A stretch of DNA of 64,000 bases from Proteiniphilum sp. X52. Lineage in GTDB: Bacteria; Bacteroidota; Bacteroidia; Bacteroidales; Dysgonomonadaceae. The notes below the pieces were generated by a model. It was not told the DNA's origin. It ran no database searches and saw only the letters and a list, made by a program, of their open reading frames with translations. Position 1 is the first letter of the stretch. Each line of letters begins with the position of its first letter. A program made the translations under genes and the position numbers. The stretch spans positions 30,394 through 94,393 of the forward strand of contig NZ_RDSD01000017.1 in the NCBI RefSeq assembly GCF_003712195.1, written 5' to 3'. Positions 1 to 10,000 of the stretch are shown here, piece after piece.

Positions 1-485
1 TCCCTATTGGAAGTCAGTCGGTTGTCGCCGATGATCATCACCTTGTTTAACGGAACCGCTTCAGCCACCGGAACAGGAGATGGAGCGGCCTGTCCTCCTG
101 AAACCACTTTAACATTGGCCGTGACCGGATAACCGTGGGGCGTGGTATTATCGCCTGTGATAAAACCACTGACGGTATATTTATGGCCGACAGGGTTCAT
201 ATCCGGATTGGCCTGGTCTTCTTCCACGTTACGCGCCGAATTGGACCATCGGGTCTGGCGGAATTCCGATTTCCCGTCGGAATAAGTCACCCAAAGCTGA
301 TAAGGTAATTTCGGCGCCGTACCAACCGGGCATTCCACTAACACCGGTTCAACCCGGACAATTTCCCTGGATCCGGAGGGATTGGAGATTGTTACAGCAA
401 AAGAAATTGAAGCGACACCAAACAATGGTATCAGCAACAATACACCGGCCAATACAACCATTATACGGTTTGATCTGTTCATCAT
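1..485 (-). CDS. GH127-like beta-L-arabinofuranosidase family protein, N-terminal part (runs off window)
   Basis: The reading frame opens at two adjacent ATG codons (485 or 482) and stays open to the window edge, so only about 161 N-terminal residues are visible. Residues 1-30 form a signal peptide or membrane anchor with a long hydrophobic core. Residues about 43-130 resemble a bacterial Ig-like group 4 domain, with features such as VGTAPKLP and VTYSDGK. After a Pro/Ala linker the segment PLNKVMIIGDNRLTSNR looks like the start of a DUF1680/GH127-type catalytic module, a family that includes beta-L-arabinofuranosidases. The catalytic residues lie outside the window, so the enzyme assignment is inferred from this short start and from the PUL context. 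It lies 10 bp after the GH43 remnant and is probably the last visible gene of the susC-led operon. Confidence 0.5.
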   Translation of the reverse strand, partial: MMNRSNRIMVVLAGVLLLIPLFGVASISFAVTISNPSGSREIVRVEPVLVECPVGTAPKLPYQLWVTYSDGKSEFRQTRWSNSARNVEEDQANPDMNPVGHKYTVSGFITGDNTTPHGYPVTANVKVVSGGQAAPSPVPVAEAVPLNKVMIIGDNRLTSNR

Positions 486-494
486 CACTTATTT

Positions 495-920
495 TTATTT
501 AAATGAATTTTCATTTTGCATATTCGCTCTAATCGCCTCCAAAGGATTAAAAATACAGGAATTTAACATCATTGCTGAATCCGACATATATCCGTAGACA
601 TTGCATCCGAACTGGCAATTGCCCATAAAATAATAATATTTCCCATCATCCCCTTTCAAGACGTCTGGTGCCCAACAGTTTGTCAACCCGTCGGGGAGGT
701 CGATCTCCATCTCATAGTTATACCAATTCACAAAATCCTTACTGATCCAAACCTGAGGATCGAGGATCAGCACATCAGCTTCATCCGGTTGTTCCGCCTC
801 TCCATTCCCTTCCGGTTTTTCCGGATCAATCAGTGGTTCATCTGAATTACAGTTATGAAAACTGATAAAGAGGCAGAATAAAAGATAACATGTAAGCCGT
901 CTTTTCACAAAAAAAATCAA
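495..920 (-). pseudogene. Remnant of a GH43 glycoside hydrolase lipoprotein
   Basis: The 141-residue product begins with a lipoprotein signal (Cys at residue 24 or 26, in the segment HNCNSD) and an acidic Pro/Glu linker. It then enters a five-bladed propeller in mid-blade: VWISKDFVNWYNYE followed by WAPDVLKGDDGKYYYF are typical GH43 blade 1-2 motifs. The first strand, which should carry the catalytic Asp of a DP motif, is missing between the linker and VWISKD. Everything after about residue 115 (the second acid and the catalytic Glu) is also gone. A family member usually has about 300 residues or more. I read this as a gene with an internal and a 3' deletion that probably makes an inactive product. 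Its position between an accessory lipoprotein and a GH127-like gene is where a PUL would carry a working GH43 enzyme. Confidence 0.65.
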
Positions 921-941
921 TCAAGTTACATATCTATGCGT

Positions 942-975
942 AGGAGGATAAATGCTTGTAGGCATATATCCTCCT
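942..975 (-). other. Strong intergenic hairpin inside PUL A operon
   Basis: AGGAGGATA (942-950) pairs with TATCCTCCT (967-975), and the inner ATGC/GCAT extends the stem to 13 pairs with one A-A mismatch around a six-base loop. It lies 12 bp past the stop of the DUF4859-like gene and 22 bp before the GH43 remnant. No T-run follows on the minus strand, so a classic terminator is not supported. An attenuator or an mRNA stability element is possible. Confidence 0.5.
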
Positions 976-986
976 GTTTAATTTAA

Positions 987-1985
987 TTATGCCAAAGTAA
1001 CGCCAATAATAAAGCGGAAGAAATAATTTACACTCTCCATATTCCGGTAACCGATGCTTATCGCATACTTATTCCCGGCAGTCAATTCCGGCGCTCTGCC
1101 TATATAGAGAAGCTGATCGTCTGTATTCAATTCGGCAAAGACGGTGAAGCCCGTATCTCCCCAATTGCATACAGCTCCCGAATTGTTCATCCAGTATCCG
1201 GGAGCATTTGCCGTATAACTACTGGTTTCATCCCATTCCCCACTTTGAGGATTGACGGCATACATACGAATTTTTCCTCCGTTCGTATCCATATTTGCAA
1301 GGAATTCCTCTACAGTCATCTCCATGCAAAGAGCGATCGTTTCCGCATAATTATTCAAGTCTATACCGTAGGATGCGTAATCGCCGGCAGGAATCGTTAT
1401 ATTTAACATTACGATTGTCGGATCAGTATAAGAAACCTGAAATGAGAAACGGACATAGTCGTCATAATCGTCCCCATTGACTGCAAATCCCACATTGAAA
1501 GCAACAGATGTCCCGACGGCCACATTTTCTATAGGAGTTACAATAAGGGTTTTGTTGTTGGTATCAATATCCAGACTGGCCGTTTTGGCGTTATCTGACT
1601 CTGTGGTTACTCCACCGGCTGTATTATAATACCACCCGGTGTTTCCCTTTGTTTTTCCGGACTTATTCCAATGGTTCCTCGTTGTATTGATGTTGTAAAA
1701 CACAACCGAACCATTGTTTAAACCACTTATCACCTGTTCTACAGTCATACCCATTTTTTCCTGAAACAATTCATTGTGATCATCCAGACTGACAACATAA
1801 GGCTCTAAACGCTCAACCGCAAACTCAATATTTGTAGTGATGGTTGCCTCCTGGTCTACCCGTAAATATGGGTTTTCGTCTTCACCGTATACATGTTTAC
1901 TCGTGGCCTCTTCGTAGTGGTCACTACATGTTAAAAAATTAAATGACAGTGAAATAGCAAATATATAAATTAAAATTCTTCTCAT
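987..1985 (-). CDS. DUF4859-like surface lipoprotein, probable glycan-binding protein of PUL A
   Basis: This 332-residue protein has an N-terminal lipoprotein signal (hydrophobic stretch ending FLTC, Cys 20). Two related modules follow, at about 40-190 and 190-332. Each combines a segment about EQVISGL or EEFLANM, where a short helix would count off a ligand site, with a motif of the type GWYYNTAGGV or GYWMNNSGAVCNWGD. This resembles tandem DUF4859 domains. The gene follows susD by 27 bp on the same strand, the place usually held by SusE/F-like surface glycan-binding proteins. It therefore probably sits on the outer face of the outer membrane and helps capture the PUL substrate. No catalytic motif is visible. 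The domain name is from memory of the family and was not searched. Confidence 0.6.
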   Translation of the reverse strand: MRRILIYIFAISLSFNFLTCSDHYEEATSKHVYGEDENPYLRVDQEATITTNIEFAVERLEPYVVSLDDHNELFQEKMGMTVEQVISGLNNGSVVFYNINTTRNHWNKSGKTKGNTGWYYNTAGGVTTESDNAKTASLDIDTNNKTLIVTPIENVAVGTSVAFNVGFAVNGDDYDDYVRFSFQVSYTDPTIVMLNITIPAGDYASYGIDLNNYAETIALCMEMTVEEFLANMDTNGGKIRMYAVNPQSGEWDETSSYTANAPGYWMNNSGAVCNWGDTGFTVFAELNTDDQLLYIGRAPELTAGNKYAISIGYRNMESVNYFFRFIIGVTLA

Positions 1986-2012
1986 ATGATTTATTTTTTA
2001 CATTAATCTGAA

Positions 2013-3686
2013 TTATTCACCATAACCAGGATTCTGCACCAGATTCGGATTTCCATCCAAGAATGTTTTATAAATGGGAAAAATATCACAATGGTTATCC
2101 GACGGATCTGTTTTAGCCGTTTTACAAAACCAGGACTTTCCATTGTATACATTCTGGTTTGTCCCTCTGATACGGAAACGGATCAGATCCTGCCGGCGGT
2201 GATGCTCCGCAACAAATTCCCAAGCCAGGTCGTCCAACAATCCCCCCAACTCAATATCGTCTCCGCCTTCATAGGTAGTGACCCATTTATCCTCTTCACC
2301 CATTTTCCCCTGGTTTTCCCGGTATCCGTAGGCATACACGCTTCCGCCTTTCAATTGCTCCACCGTACGAACCGCTTTGCCCGGATTATTCTTAAAAGCA
2401 CGTTGCCGTACTGCCGTCACCAAGTCCGCAGCAGTTTGTTCAGTTTCTCCCTTATATCCTCCCAAACGAAGCAAACATTCGGCTTTGATCATGTAAGCAT
2501 CTGCCAAGCGGAAGAAAGGAATATCATCATAAGCGGAACCAAAATCACCCGACAAAATTTCATATTTTATCAAACGTCCACCTTCAAACGGATAGCACCC
2601 CGGATTATCAATACTATGTATTTCTTTGGTATAGCTTAATGGCTCTCCTTCCACCATGATAGGGGCTCCGCTACGATCATATTGCTGTCCTAATGTCCAA
2701 CACGCCGTATAGCGTCCGTCGTCTTCATCATAAGTATCAAGGAATTGGGGCAATGCGGTACTCCCTCCAGTAGCCCAACCGTTAAAATCCCAGACAGCCC
2801 TGCCAGCAACGTGTATCCATTTGTTGGCATAGTAATTTCCGCTTGCATATTTATTTTCAAAAGGAATTCCAAATATAATTTCAGGAGAACCGGAAATATC
2901 CTCCTTAAAGTTATCCGAATAATTGGCCGACAAAGAAAAACGTCCACTTTCAATAATCTCATTCACTTCATCGATGGCTTTTCCGTACCAAGAACTATCC
3001 GAATGATCATTAAACCAAGCATTGTGATTCAGGTACATTTTTGCAAGAAGCATATTGACGGCATAATCGTTAATTTGTCCCATTCCATTGTCCGGTCCGC
3101 ATTTCCCTTTAATATCAGTCAATTCATCAATAACAAAATCCCATGTTTCCTGCGGATCTGCCTGTTCCGGCATCCAACCGGCCGGGTGATCATAGGTGGT
3201 ATCCAAAGGAATATTGCGGAACAAATCAAACAAAATATAATAATACAAAGCGCGGTAAGCTCTTAACTGGGAAGTCGCCGCTTCCGAAGCCTGTACAGCT
3301 TTATCTGCCAGCAGTTTATTACAGGCATTGATACCGGCATACGAATAATTCCACTCTGTCCAGAAATGCCCTATCTGTGAATGAAACTGATGTTTATGTA
3401 AAGAGACATACAAGTCTCCCCAGCCAATACCGATACGGTAAGGGGTACACCAAAGGTCTGAGGATTCGTCCTGGATATCGCAATAGCCGTTCCATCCCCA
3501 ATAAACATTTCTTAAATTACTGTATACCGGAGCAAACATACTGGCGGCATCTTTCTCCGTAAATTCATATTTCTCTGCGGCAAGTGTATCATAAATGGTC
3601 TCACTTAAATCAGTACAACTGTCGAAAGATAACACAGAAACCCCTATGACTATAGCTAAAATGGATTTATATATTTTCATGATCAT
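2013..3686 (-). CDS. SusD/RagB family glycan-binding outer membrane lipoprotein (PUL A)
   Basis: The product is 557 residues, the usual SusD length. It has a lipoprotein signal ending near DSCTDL (Cys 24) and the alpha-helical TPR-like fold signature with RAYRALYYYILFDLF. The C-terminal SusD part includes RLADAYMIKAECLLRLGG and a final segment with NPGYGE. The start is at either of the first two Met codons (MIMK). SusD proteins lie on the cell surface and close over the SusC channel, delivering oligosaccharide to it. The gene follows its susC partner with a 9-bp gap, so the two are surely co-transcribed. The substrate cannot be read from the sequence; the GH127-like and GH43-derived neighbours suggest an arabinose-containing glycan. 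Confidence 0.93.
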   Translation of the reverse strand: MIMKIYKSILAIVIGVSVLSFDSCTDLSETIYDTLAAEKYEFTEKDAASMFAPVYSNLRNVYWGWNGYCDIQDESSDLWCTPYRIGIGWGDLYVSLHKHQFHSQIGHFWTEWNYSYAGINACNKLLADKAVQASEAATSQLRAYRALYYYILFDLFRNIPLDTTYDHPAGWMPEQADPQETWDFVIDELTDIKGKCGPDNGMGQINDYAVNMLLAKMYLNHNAWFNDHSDSSWYGKAIDEVNEIIESGRFSLSANYSDNFKEDISGSPEIIFGIPFENKYASGNYYANKWIHVAGRAVWDFNGWATGGSTALPQFLDTYDEDDGRYTACWTLGQQYDRSGAPIMVEGEPLSYTKEIHSIDNPGCYPFEGGRLIKYEILSGDFGSAYDDIPFFRLADAYMIKAECLLRLGGYKGETEQTAADLVTAVRQRAFKNNPGKAVRTVEQLKGGSVYAYGYRENQGKMGEEDKWVTTYEGGDDIELGGLLDDLAWEFVAEHHRRQDLIRFRIRGTNQNVYNGKSWFCKTAKTDPSDNHCDIFPIYKTFLDGNPNLVQNPGYGE

Positions 3687-3695
3687 TTTATTTTT

Positions 3696-6600
3696 TTAGA
3701 ATGTAATATTCACTCCGAACGTAAATGAACGAATAGACGGGTATCTGTCGCGCCAGTCGATACCGGCAGAGCGCGGGTCGCTATTTGACAACTCTGGATC
3801 TAACCCGCTATATTCAGTAATGGTAAACAGGTTATCTCCTGATATATAAGCCCTCAAACCCTTCACATAGGTAGTATTACGCAAAGGCACGCTATATCCC
3901 AGTGTAAGATTAGTCAACTTCACAAAATCGCCTTTCTCCATGTAGTAACTTACAATGGTCTGTTTTTGCGCGGTTGAAAGCGTATATTGTCCGCCATAAG
4001 GAGCCTTTTCAACTGATTTCAGACGGTTATAGGCGATGGAGTTATTTTCATAAAATGCACGCGGTTCATTGAGTATATCGAATCCGAATTGCCCGGTAAA
4101 CTGCATGGATAAGTCAAAATTCTTGTAATAGAAGGTATTGCTCCATCCCATGTATATTTTAGGAAGAGAATTTCCCAAATACTGGCGATAGTCATCGTTA
4201 TTCAGCATGTTATCGGTAAATTCTTCCGCTTCTCCTGTTGCCGGGTTTTCAATCAACCAAAGTCCGTTCTCCGATACTCCTACCGATTTCAGGCCAAAGA
4301 ACTGTCCGACGGTCTTCCCCACGATCAATCGTTGGGTTGCAATTGTAATGGGTTCTCCTAACCAGGCATCGTCCTTCTCGTTTGAGGTTTCATAAAGATC
4401 ATTAGACAAACTCAACAGTTTATTAGTAGTATAAGATCCGGTAAGAACGCTCTTCCACTCAAAATCTTTCGAACGTACCGGCGTTGCGTTAATCGCGACT
4501 TCAATCCCTCTGTTCCACATTTCGCCTACATTCGCTAATGTTTCCGTATGCAAATTTGGAGGAGCAGGAACCGTGTACCACCATAACAAATCGGATGTTT
4601 TCTTGTGGAACACATCAACAGATGCCCCCAAACGGTCATTCAATACACTTAAATCGACTCCGATATTAATTTCTCCCGATTTTTCCCATTTAAGGTCTGG
4701 ATTGGGATTGGAACCCACGACAAGGCCGGGCTTCCACACACCATTTTCATAATAGTAGGAAGTTCCCAGTTCATATCTTGTCAATGATTGATATGAATCA
4801 TTGGGTATTACTCCGGTAACACCATATCCGGCACGTAGTTTCAGATGATTCAACCAAGTAAGGTTCTTCATGAACTCTTCATTGCTTACTGTCCAGCCCA
4901 GAGAAACGGAAGGGAAAGTACCCCATTTGTGATTTTCACCGAATTTGGATGACCCTTCCTGGCGAACACTTAGCAACACGTTGTATTTATCGGCGTAGCC
5001 ATAACTGATGCGGCCGAAAAAACCGATCAGTTTATTGTCGTTCTTATAACTTCCCATTCCTGCTTTCCCGTCTTTGAGCGCTGCTCCTACACCCAGATTA
5101 TTATATTGAAAAAAGTCATTCTGAAAATCATAGTTATTGGCATTGAATCCCTCATTTACATCATACTGGTAACTATAACCCACAAGTCCGTCAATACGGT
5201 GCTGTCCAAGAAGGTTGTGGTATTTTGAAGTTACCTCCAGATTGTCTGTACGGCTTCCTGAGAAAGAATGATACGCATACCCGGTGTGGTTTTCCATCTT
5301 TTGGCTGTAATACTCAGAAGTATAATACCCTTTATTGTGGGCATTGAATCGACGGGTAGCCACCATCAGATTTGTTTGCCAGCCGGAGATCGGCTCAAAG
5401 GTAATATTCCCTGTCATCCGGGTCCATTCAGTGTCGTATGAGCCGGTACGTTCCTTGATCATTCCTACGGGATTATAGTAATAGTTTACCTGAAAATTCT
5501 CAAAATAAGTACCGTCATTGTTCCATATCGGTTCTGTGGGATTGTGGATAATGGCCTGACGGTAGATGTTAGAGGCATCTGCATTACTCGCGTTTGTTGC
5601 ACTGTTCTTGTGCAACCCCTTTACCACGTTCAGTTGAATCTTCAGCATATCATTGAACATCCAATGAGACAGGTCAAGATTTGCTTTTATATCCCTACTA
5701 TAGGTATCCATGATTACCCCATCTTCATTGCGAAAGGTAAAATCGGCGGCATAGGTTGTTTTACTGGTTCCACCGCGCATATTGATGTTGTGGTTATGCG
5801 TCATGGCCGTTCGCGTTACGGCATCCAGCCAATCGGTATCATACCCTTTATCCACAAAATTAGTTTTCCCTAACCTGATATCTTCCGGACCGTAAAAATC
5901 CAGCGTTTTCCCAAACCGGGACAGGGAAGCATAAGCGGAATAATTGGCGATTGTCTCCGCGCTTCTGTTACCTGATTTCGTAGTAATTAGAATTACTCCG
6001 TTCGCTCCCCGGGTACCGTAAATTGCCGCGGCGGAAGCATCTTTCAAAACATCGATTGAAGCAATATTCTCTGGTGCCACAGTACCCAAATTACCCTCAA
6101 TTCCATCGATCAGCACTAAAGGGGTGGAACTTCCCTCCAATGATATTACACCCCGCAGACGAATGGTAGAAGAGTGGTTTGGATCACCTGATCCTTTGGT
6201 AATGTTCAACCCTGCCACTTTACCTTTGATCAGATCTGCGGCATCACCAATCTTACCTACTGTAAAATCTTCCGATTTAATACTCGAAATGGCACTTGTC
6301 ACATCCCCCTTTCGTTGCATACCATATCCAATCACCACCAGTTCATCGATCAATTCCGTATCTTCGGTGAGTGAAATATTCAGATTATCCGAAGCCGCTA
6401 TCTCCACCGTTTGATAACCGATATAGGAAATGACAAGAGTAGCCCGACCATCCTTGACCGTCAGACTAAAAGAACCGTCGACATTCGTCACTGTTCCGTT
6501 TGAGGTTCCTTTTTCAATCACATTTGCTCCGATAAGCGGCTCTCCGGAGGCAGCATCCTCCACTCTTCCTTTTACCGTAAAAGGATTCTGTGACACCTCT

Positions 6601-6737
6601 TCATGTACTATACCGGTAGTGGCATACGAAGAGAAAACAGGTTCAACACTTCCAAAGAAAGCAAGTATTGAAATCATTAATACCAATTTTCCCATCTTTA
6701 AAGAATGGGAATGATGAATAGACGTGTCCACTTTCAT
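3696..6737 (-). CDS. SusC/RagA family TonB-linked outer membrane transporter (PUL A)
   Basis: The 1013-residue protein carries a signal peptide (M15 is an alternative start just before the hydrophobic core). A carboxypeptidase-regulatory-like domain follows at about 50-130 (PLIGANVIEKGTSNGT, DGSFSL). A TonB-box-like stretch ELIDELVVIGYG then leads into a plug domain containing VLKDASAAAIYGTRGANGVI. The rest is the 22-stranded barrel, ending in an aromatic-rich FTFGVNITF typical of outer membrane insertion. It imports oligosaccharides in a TonB-dependent way together with the adjacent SusD. It is the first gene of the minus-strand operon and is transcribed away from the hybrid regulator at 7079. 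Confidence 0.95.
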   Translation of the reverse strand: MKVDTSIHHSHSLKMGKLVLMISILAFFGSVEPVFSSYATTGIVHEEVSQNPFTVKGRVEDAASGEPLIGANVIEKGTSNGTVTNVDGSFSLTVKDGRATLVISYIGYQTVEIAASDNLNISLTEDTELIDELVVIGYGMQRKGDVTSAISSIKSEDFTVGKIGDAADLIKGKVAGLNITKGSGDPNHSSTIRLRGVISLEGSSTPLVLIDGIEGNLGTVAPENIASIDVLKDASAAAIYGTRGANGVILITTKSGNRSAETIANYSAYASLSRFGKTLDFYGPEDIRLGKTNFVDKGYDTDWLDAVTRTAMTHNHNINMRGGTSKTTYAADFTFRNEDGVIMDTYSRDIKANLDLSHWMFNDMLKIQLNVVKGLHKNSATNASNADASNIYRQAIIHNPTEPIWNNDGTYFENFQVNYYYNPVGMIKERTGSYDTEWTRMTGNITFEPISGWQTNLMVATRRFNAHNKGYYTSEYYSQKMENHTGYAYHSFSGSRTDNLEVTSKYHNLLGQHRIDGLVGYSYQYDVNEGFNANNYDFQNDFFQYNNLGVGAALKDGKAGMGSYKNDNKLIGFFGRISYGYADKYNVLLSVRQEGSSKFGENHKWGTFPSVSLGWTVSNEEFMKNLTWLNHLKLRAGYGVTGVIPNDSYQSLTRYELGTSYYYENGVWKPGLVVGSNPNPDLKWEKSGEINIGVDLSVLNDRLGASVDVFHKKTSDLLWWYTVPAPPNLHTETLANVGEMWNRGIEVAINATPVRSKDFEWKSVLTGSYTTNKLLSLSNDLYETSNEKDDAWLGEPITIATQRLIVGKTVGQFFGLKSVGVSENGLWLIENPATGEAEEFTDNMLNNDDYRQYLGNSLPKIYMGWSNTFYYKNFDLSMQFTGQFGFDILNEPRAFYENNSIAYNRLKSVEKAPYGGQYTLSTAQKQTIVSYYMEKGDFVKLTNLTLGYSVPLRNTTYVKGLRAYISGDNLFTITEYSGLDPELSNSDPRSAGIDWRDRYPSIRSFTFGVNITF

Positions 6738-7078
6738 AGATTTTAATCAATTTTACGTTATTTACTTTCCTTTCATTCTCTCTTTTCAGCTTTCGTTATC
6801 AAATGGTTACCCAATCGACACAAGATCCACTATTTATTTCATTCCATGTTTGTTGTTTTTTGAATTTGCTCTCATAGGGTTAAAAATATAAAAAAGTAAA
6901 AAAAATAATACTCGAAGCAATGTACAACTCCCTGATCCTGTTTGCAAATTTGAGGTAAAAAAAAAACTTGCAATACAAAAAAAATCCAAAAAAATAACAC
7001 AATTCTATTTTAAGTGTCAATTCAACACTATATATTTGTAGAAAATTTAAAATGAGCCTGATATAGACGTAAAAATCC
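6738..7078. promoter_or_regulatory. Divergent regulatory region between susC (PUL A) and its hybrid regulator
   Basis: This is 341 bp of AT-rich DNA with no credible gene; the open frame across it on the minus strand is low-complexity. It must hold the promoters of both divergent units and probably the binding site of the AraC-type output domain of the regulator at 7079. I found no clear TAnnTTTG box for susC. Confidence 0.6.
7031..7038 (+). promoter_or_regulatory. Putative -7 box for the PUL A hybrid regulator
   Basis: TATATTTG matches the Bacteroidota -7 consensus TAnnTTTG and ends 40 bp before the ATG at 7079. No good -33 TTTG is seen at the expected spacing, so the call is moderate. Confidence 0.45.
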
Positions 7079-10000
7079 ATGCGAACAATACTTTCCATAT
7101 TCTTTCTATTTTCGATATCGTGTTTGAAATCATTCTCCATTGAACTGAATTTCAAATATTACAAGGTAGAGGACGGTTTATCCTCGAATACGGTGTATGC
7201 CGTTCTCCAAGACTCGAAAGGATTTATGTGGTTCGGGACCGAAAACGGGTTGAACCGATTCGACGGTTACACGTTTACCGCCTACCGGAATATACCCCGG
7301 AATGAAAATTCCCTGGTCAATAACTACGTATATTGTCTAATTGAAGATGAGGATCAAACACTCTGGATCGGAACCGAACGGGGCGTATGCACGTTTGACC
7401 TGGGAAAAGAGGGGTTCAATCCATTTATATTAAAAACTGAAAAAGGGACTCCGGTTTCAGGAAGAATACAAAACCTGATCTCCGATAACGGGAAAATATG
7501 GATCGCATCCGCAAGGCAAGGGGTTTTTGTGTATGAAAACAATAAGCTATTCCTCCATTCTTTCGAGAAATTCAAAACGAACCCGGACGAACAGATATGG
7601 GTAACATATATCTATAAAGACAAAGAAAATATTATTTGGACCTCGGTAGATAATACCCGGCATCAAATATACAAGTTTGACAGGAAATCAGGCCAATTTA
7701 CTCCCGGCTTTCCGAATATGCCCTTCAACGAACAAAAGGAGTTACGCGCATACAGTATGCTGGAGGATACTTTCGGCACATTGTGGTTCGGAACATGGAC
7801 AAACGGCCTGATCGCAGTAGATAAACACAAAGGGATCATCACCGAAAGACATTTACATATCCCCGGTAAAGACCGGATCCTGCATATCCATCAATTGACG
7901 GAATACGATGCGGGCACCCTACTGATCGGGTCGAACGACGGGCTTACTTCCTTCAAAATATCACCCATAGCTGGCAACCGGCCGGACCAGCATTTCCGGG
8001 AACCGATGCTCTCCAATTGTTTTGTGTATCCCATTTATAAGGATAACGAAGGCGGGCTCTGGATCGGGACATATTATGGTGGAATAAATTATGCGTCGCC
8101 CAACAGGAACTATTTCACAGGATATACGTATATCAAACATGAAAATTCTGTTACGGGAAACGTGGTCAGCTGTTTTTGCGAAGACCCGTACGGCAATATA
8201 TGGATCGGAACGGAAGACGGGGGATTAAACGAAATGAATGTAAAAACCGGAAAATTCCACGCATATAGTTATAAGGATAAAACGAATGGCCTCTCCTTTG
8301 ATAATGTGCATGCCCTCGTGATAGATAACAACAACCTGTGGGTCGGAACATATACGGGAGGACTCAATGTGATGGATCTTCACACGAAGAAGATCAAACA
8401 TTATGTTTCGGTTCATGCAGATAAAAACACACTGGATGCGAATAACATCTATTCGATATATCGTGATTCGCTGGCAAATATCTGGATTGGCACCTCGTCA
8501 GGAATAAACCTGTATAACCGGCAATCGGATAATTTCACCCGTGTCCGTCTCCTGAATGAAATAGTAATGGATATTTTACAGACAGGAAACCATATCTGGT
8601 TTGCGACGATCAATAGGGGATTACAAAAGCTCGATCTCGAATCCGGCCAATGGACGGAATATCTGTTCGAATCTGATGACGAGAATTCATTAATCAGTAA
8701 CGATGTGATTTGCCTGGGAACCGATGAAAAGCAACAACTATGGATCGGAACAAACCACGGCCTATGCCGGTATGACCCCGAAAAGGATATCTTTATCGAT
8801 GAAAAGATGGAATTCCAAAGCAATTATATCTGTAAGATCTTAGCCGAAAACGAAAACCTGTGGATTGCCACGCTGAAGGGTTTGATCTGTTATACACCTT
8901 CCACAAAGCAATACCGCCAATTCACCAAAAGCGATGGATTGCTGAGCGACCTGTTCACGCCAAACTCCGGATTCAAAACCTCTTCAGGAAAAATTTATAT
9001 AGGCACGCCAAACGGATTCAACACCTTCTACCCCAAACAAATACCTAAGAACACGCACGTGCCTCCTATCGCGATAACAGATTTTCAACTGTTCAACAAG
9101 CCGGTGAATATGGATAATTTTATCACCGGAAATAAACACAATCAACTTGTTCTTACACTGGCACACAATAAAAATTCATTCAGCTTTGGATTTACGGCGT
9201 TAAGTTTTTTTGCTCCCGAGAAAAACCTGTATTCCTTTATGTTGGAAGGATTCGACAAGAGCTGGAATGATGCCGGGAAAGAACGGAGAGCGACATACAC
9301 GAACATTCCACCCGGAAACTACACTTTCAGGGTAAAAGCATCGAATAACGACGGGGTATGGAACGACGAAGGATATGCGCTGGGCGTCGTTGTAAAACCA
9401 CCCCTCTGGTGGAATGGATGGTCGATTACGCTCTACATGCTGTTTCTCATTACCGGAATCTTATTCCTATTTCATTTTCTTCGGGAGAAAGAGAGACGGA
9501 AAAACGAGGAGAAAATCGCCAGTATCAGAAGCGAGCAGGAAAAAGAGATGTATCGCTCCAAGATAGAATTTTTCACCAATGTGGCCCATGAAATACGGAC
9601 ACCGCTAAGCCTGATCATTGCTCCTGCAGAACAAGTGATTGAAGCTTCAGGTGCAATGCCCGATACGATAACGGAAAACCTGGATATCATAAAAAGTAAT
9701 AGCCAGAGGCTTTTAACATTAGTAAACCAGTTACTCGATTTTTCAAAGATTGAAAAGGGATGCGTTCAGATTTCATTATCATGGCAAAACATTCATCACT
9801 TACTGGTAGAGATATATAAACGATTCAGGCCGTTTGTGGAAAGTAAACATATCCGGTTCGAATATTTCTCCGACGACACAGATTTCGAAACGATGGCCGA
9901 TGCGGAAAATCTGACAAAAGTGGTCAGTAACCTGCTGGGCAATGCATCAAAATACACGACCGACCTCATCGTTCTGAGACTCCAGGCCCATCTCGCCCCA

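Noticed and set aside
382..597. 71-codon plus-strand frame at the left end
   Set aside because: Antisense to the signal peptide region of the GH127-like gene and the GH43 remnant; composition of a shadow.
6880..7155. 91-codon minus-strand frame between susC and the PUL A regulator
   Set aside because: Phe/Tyr-rich low-complexity translation of AT-rich promoter DNA and overlapping the regulator's start.
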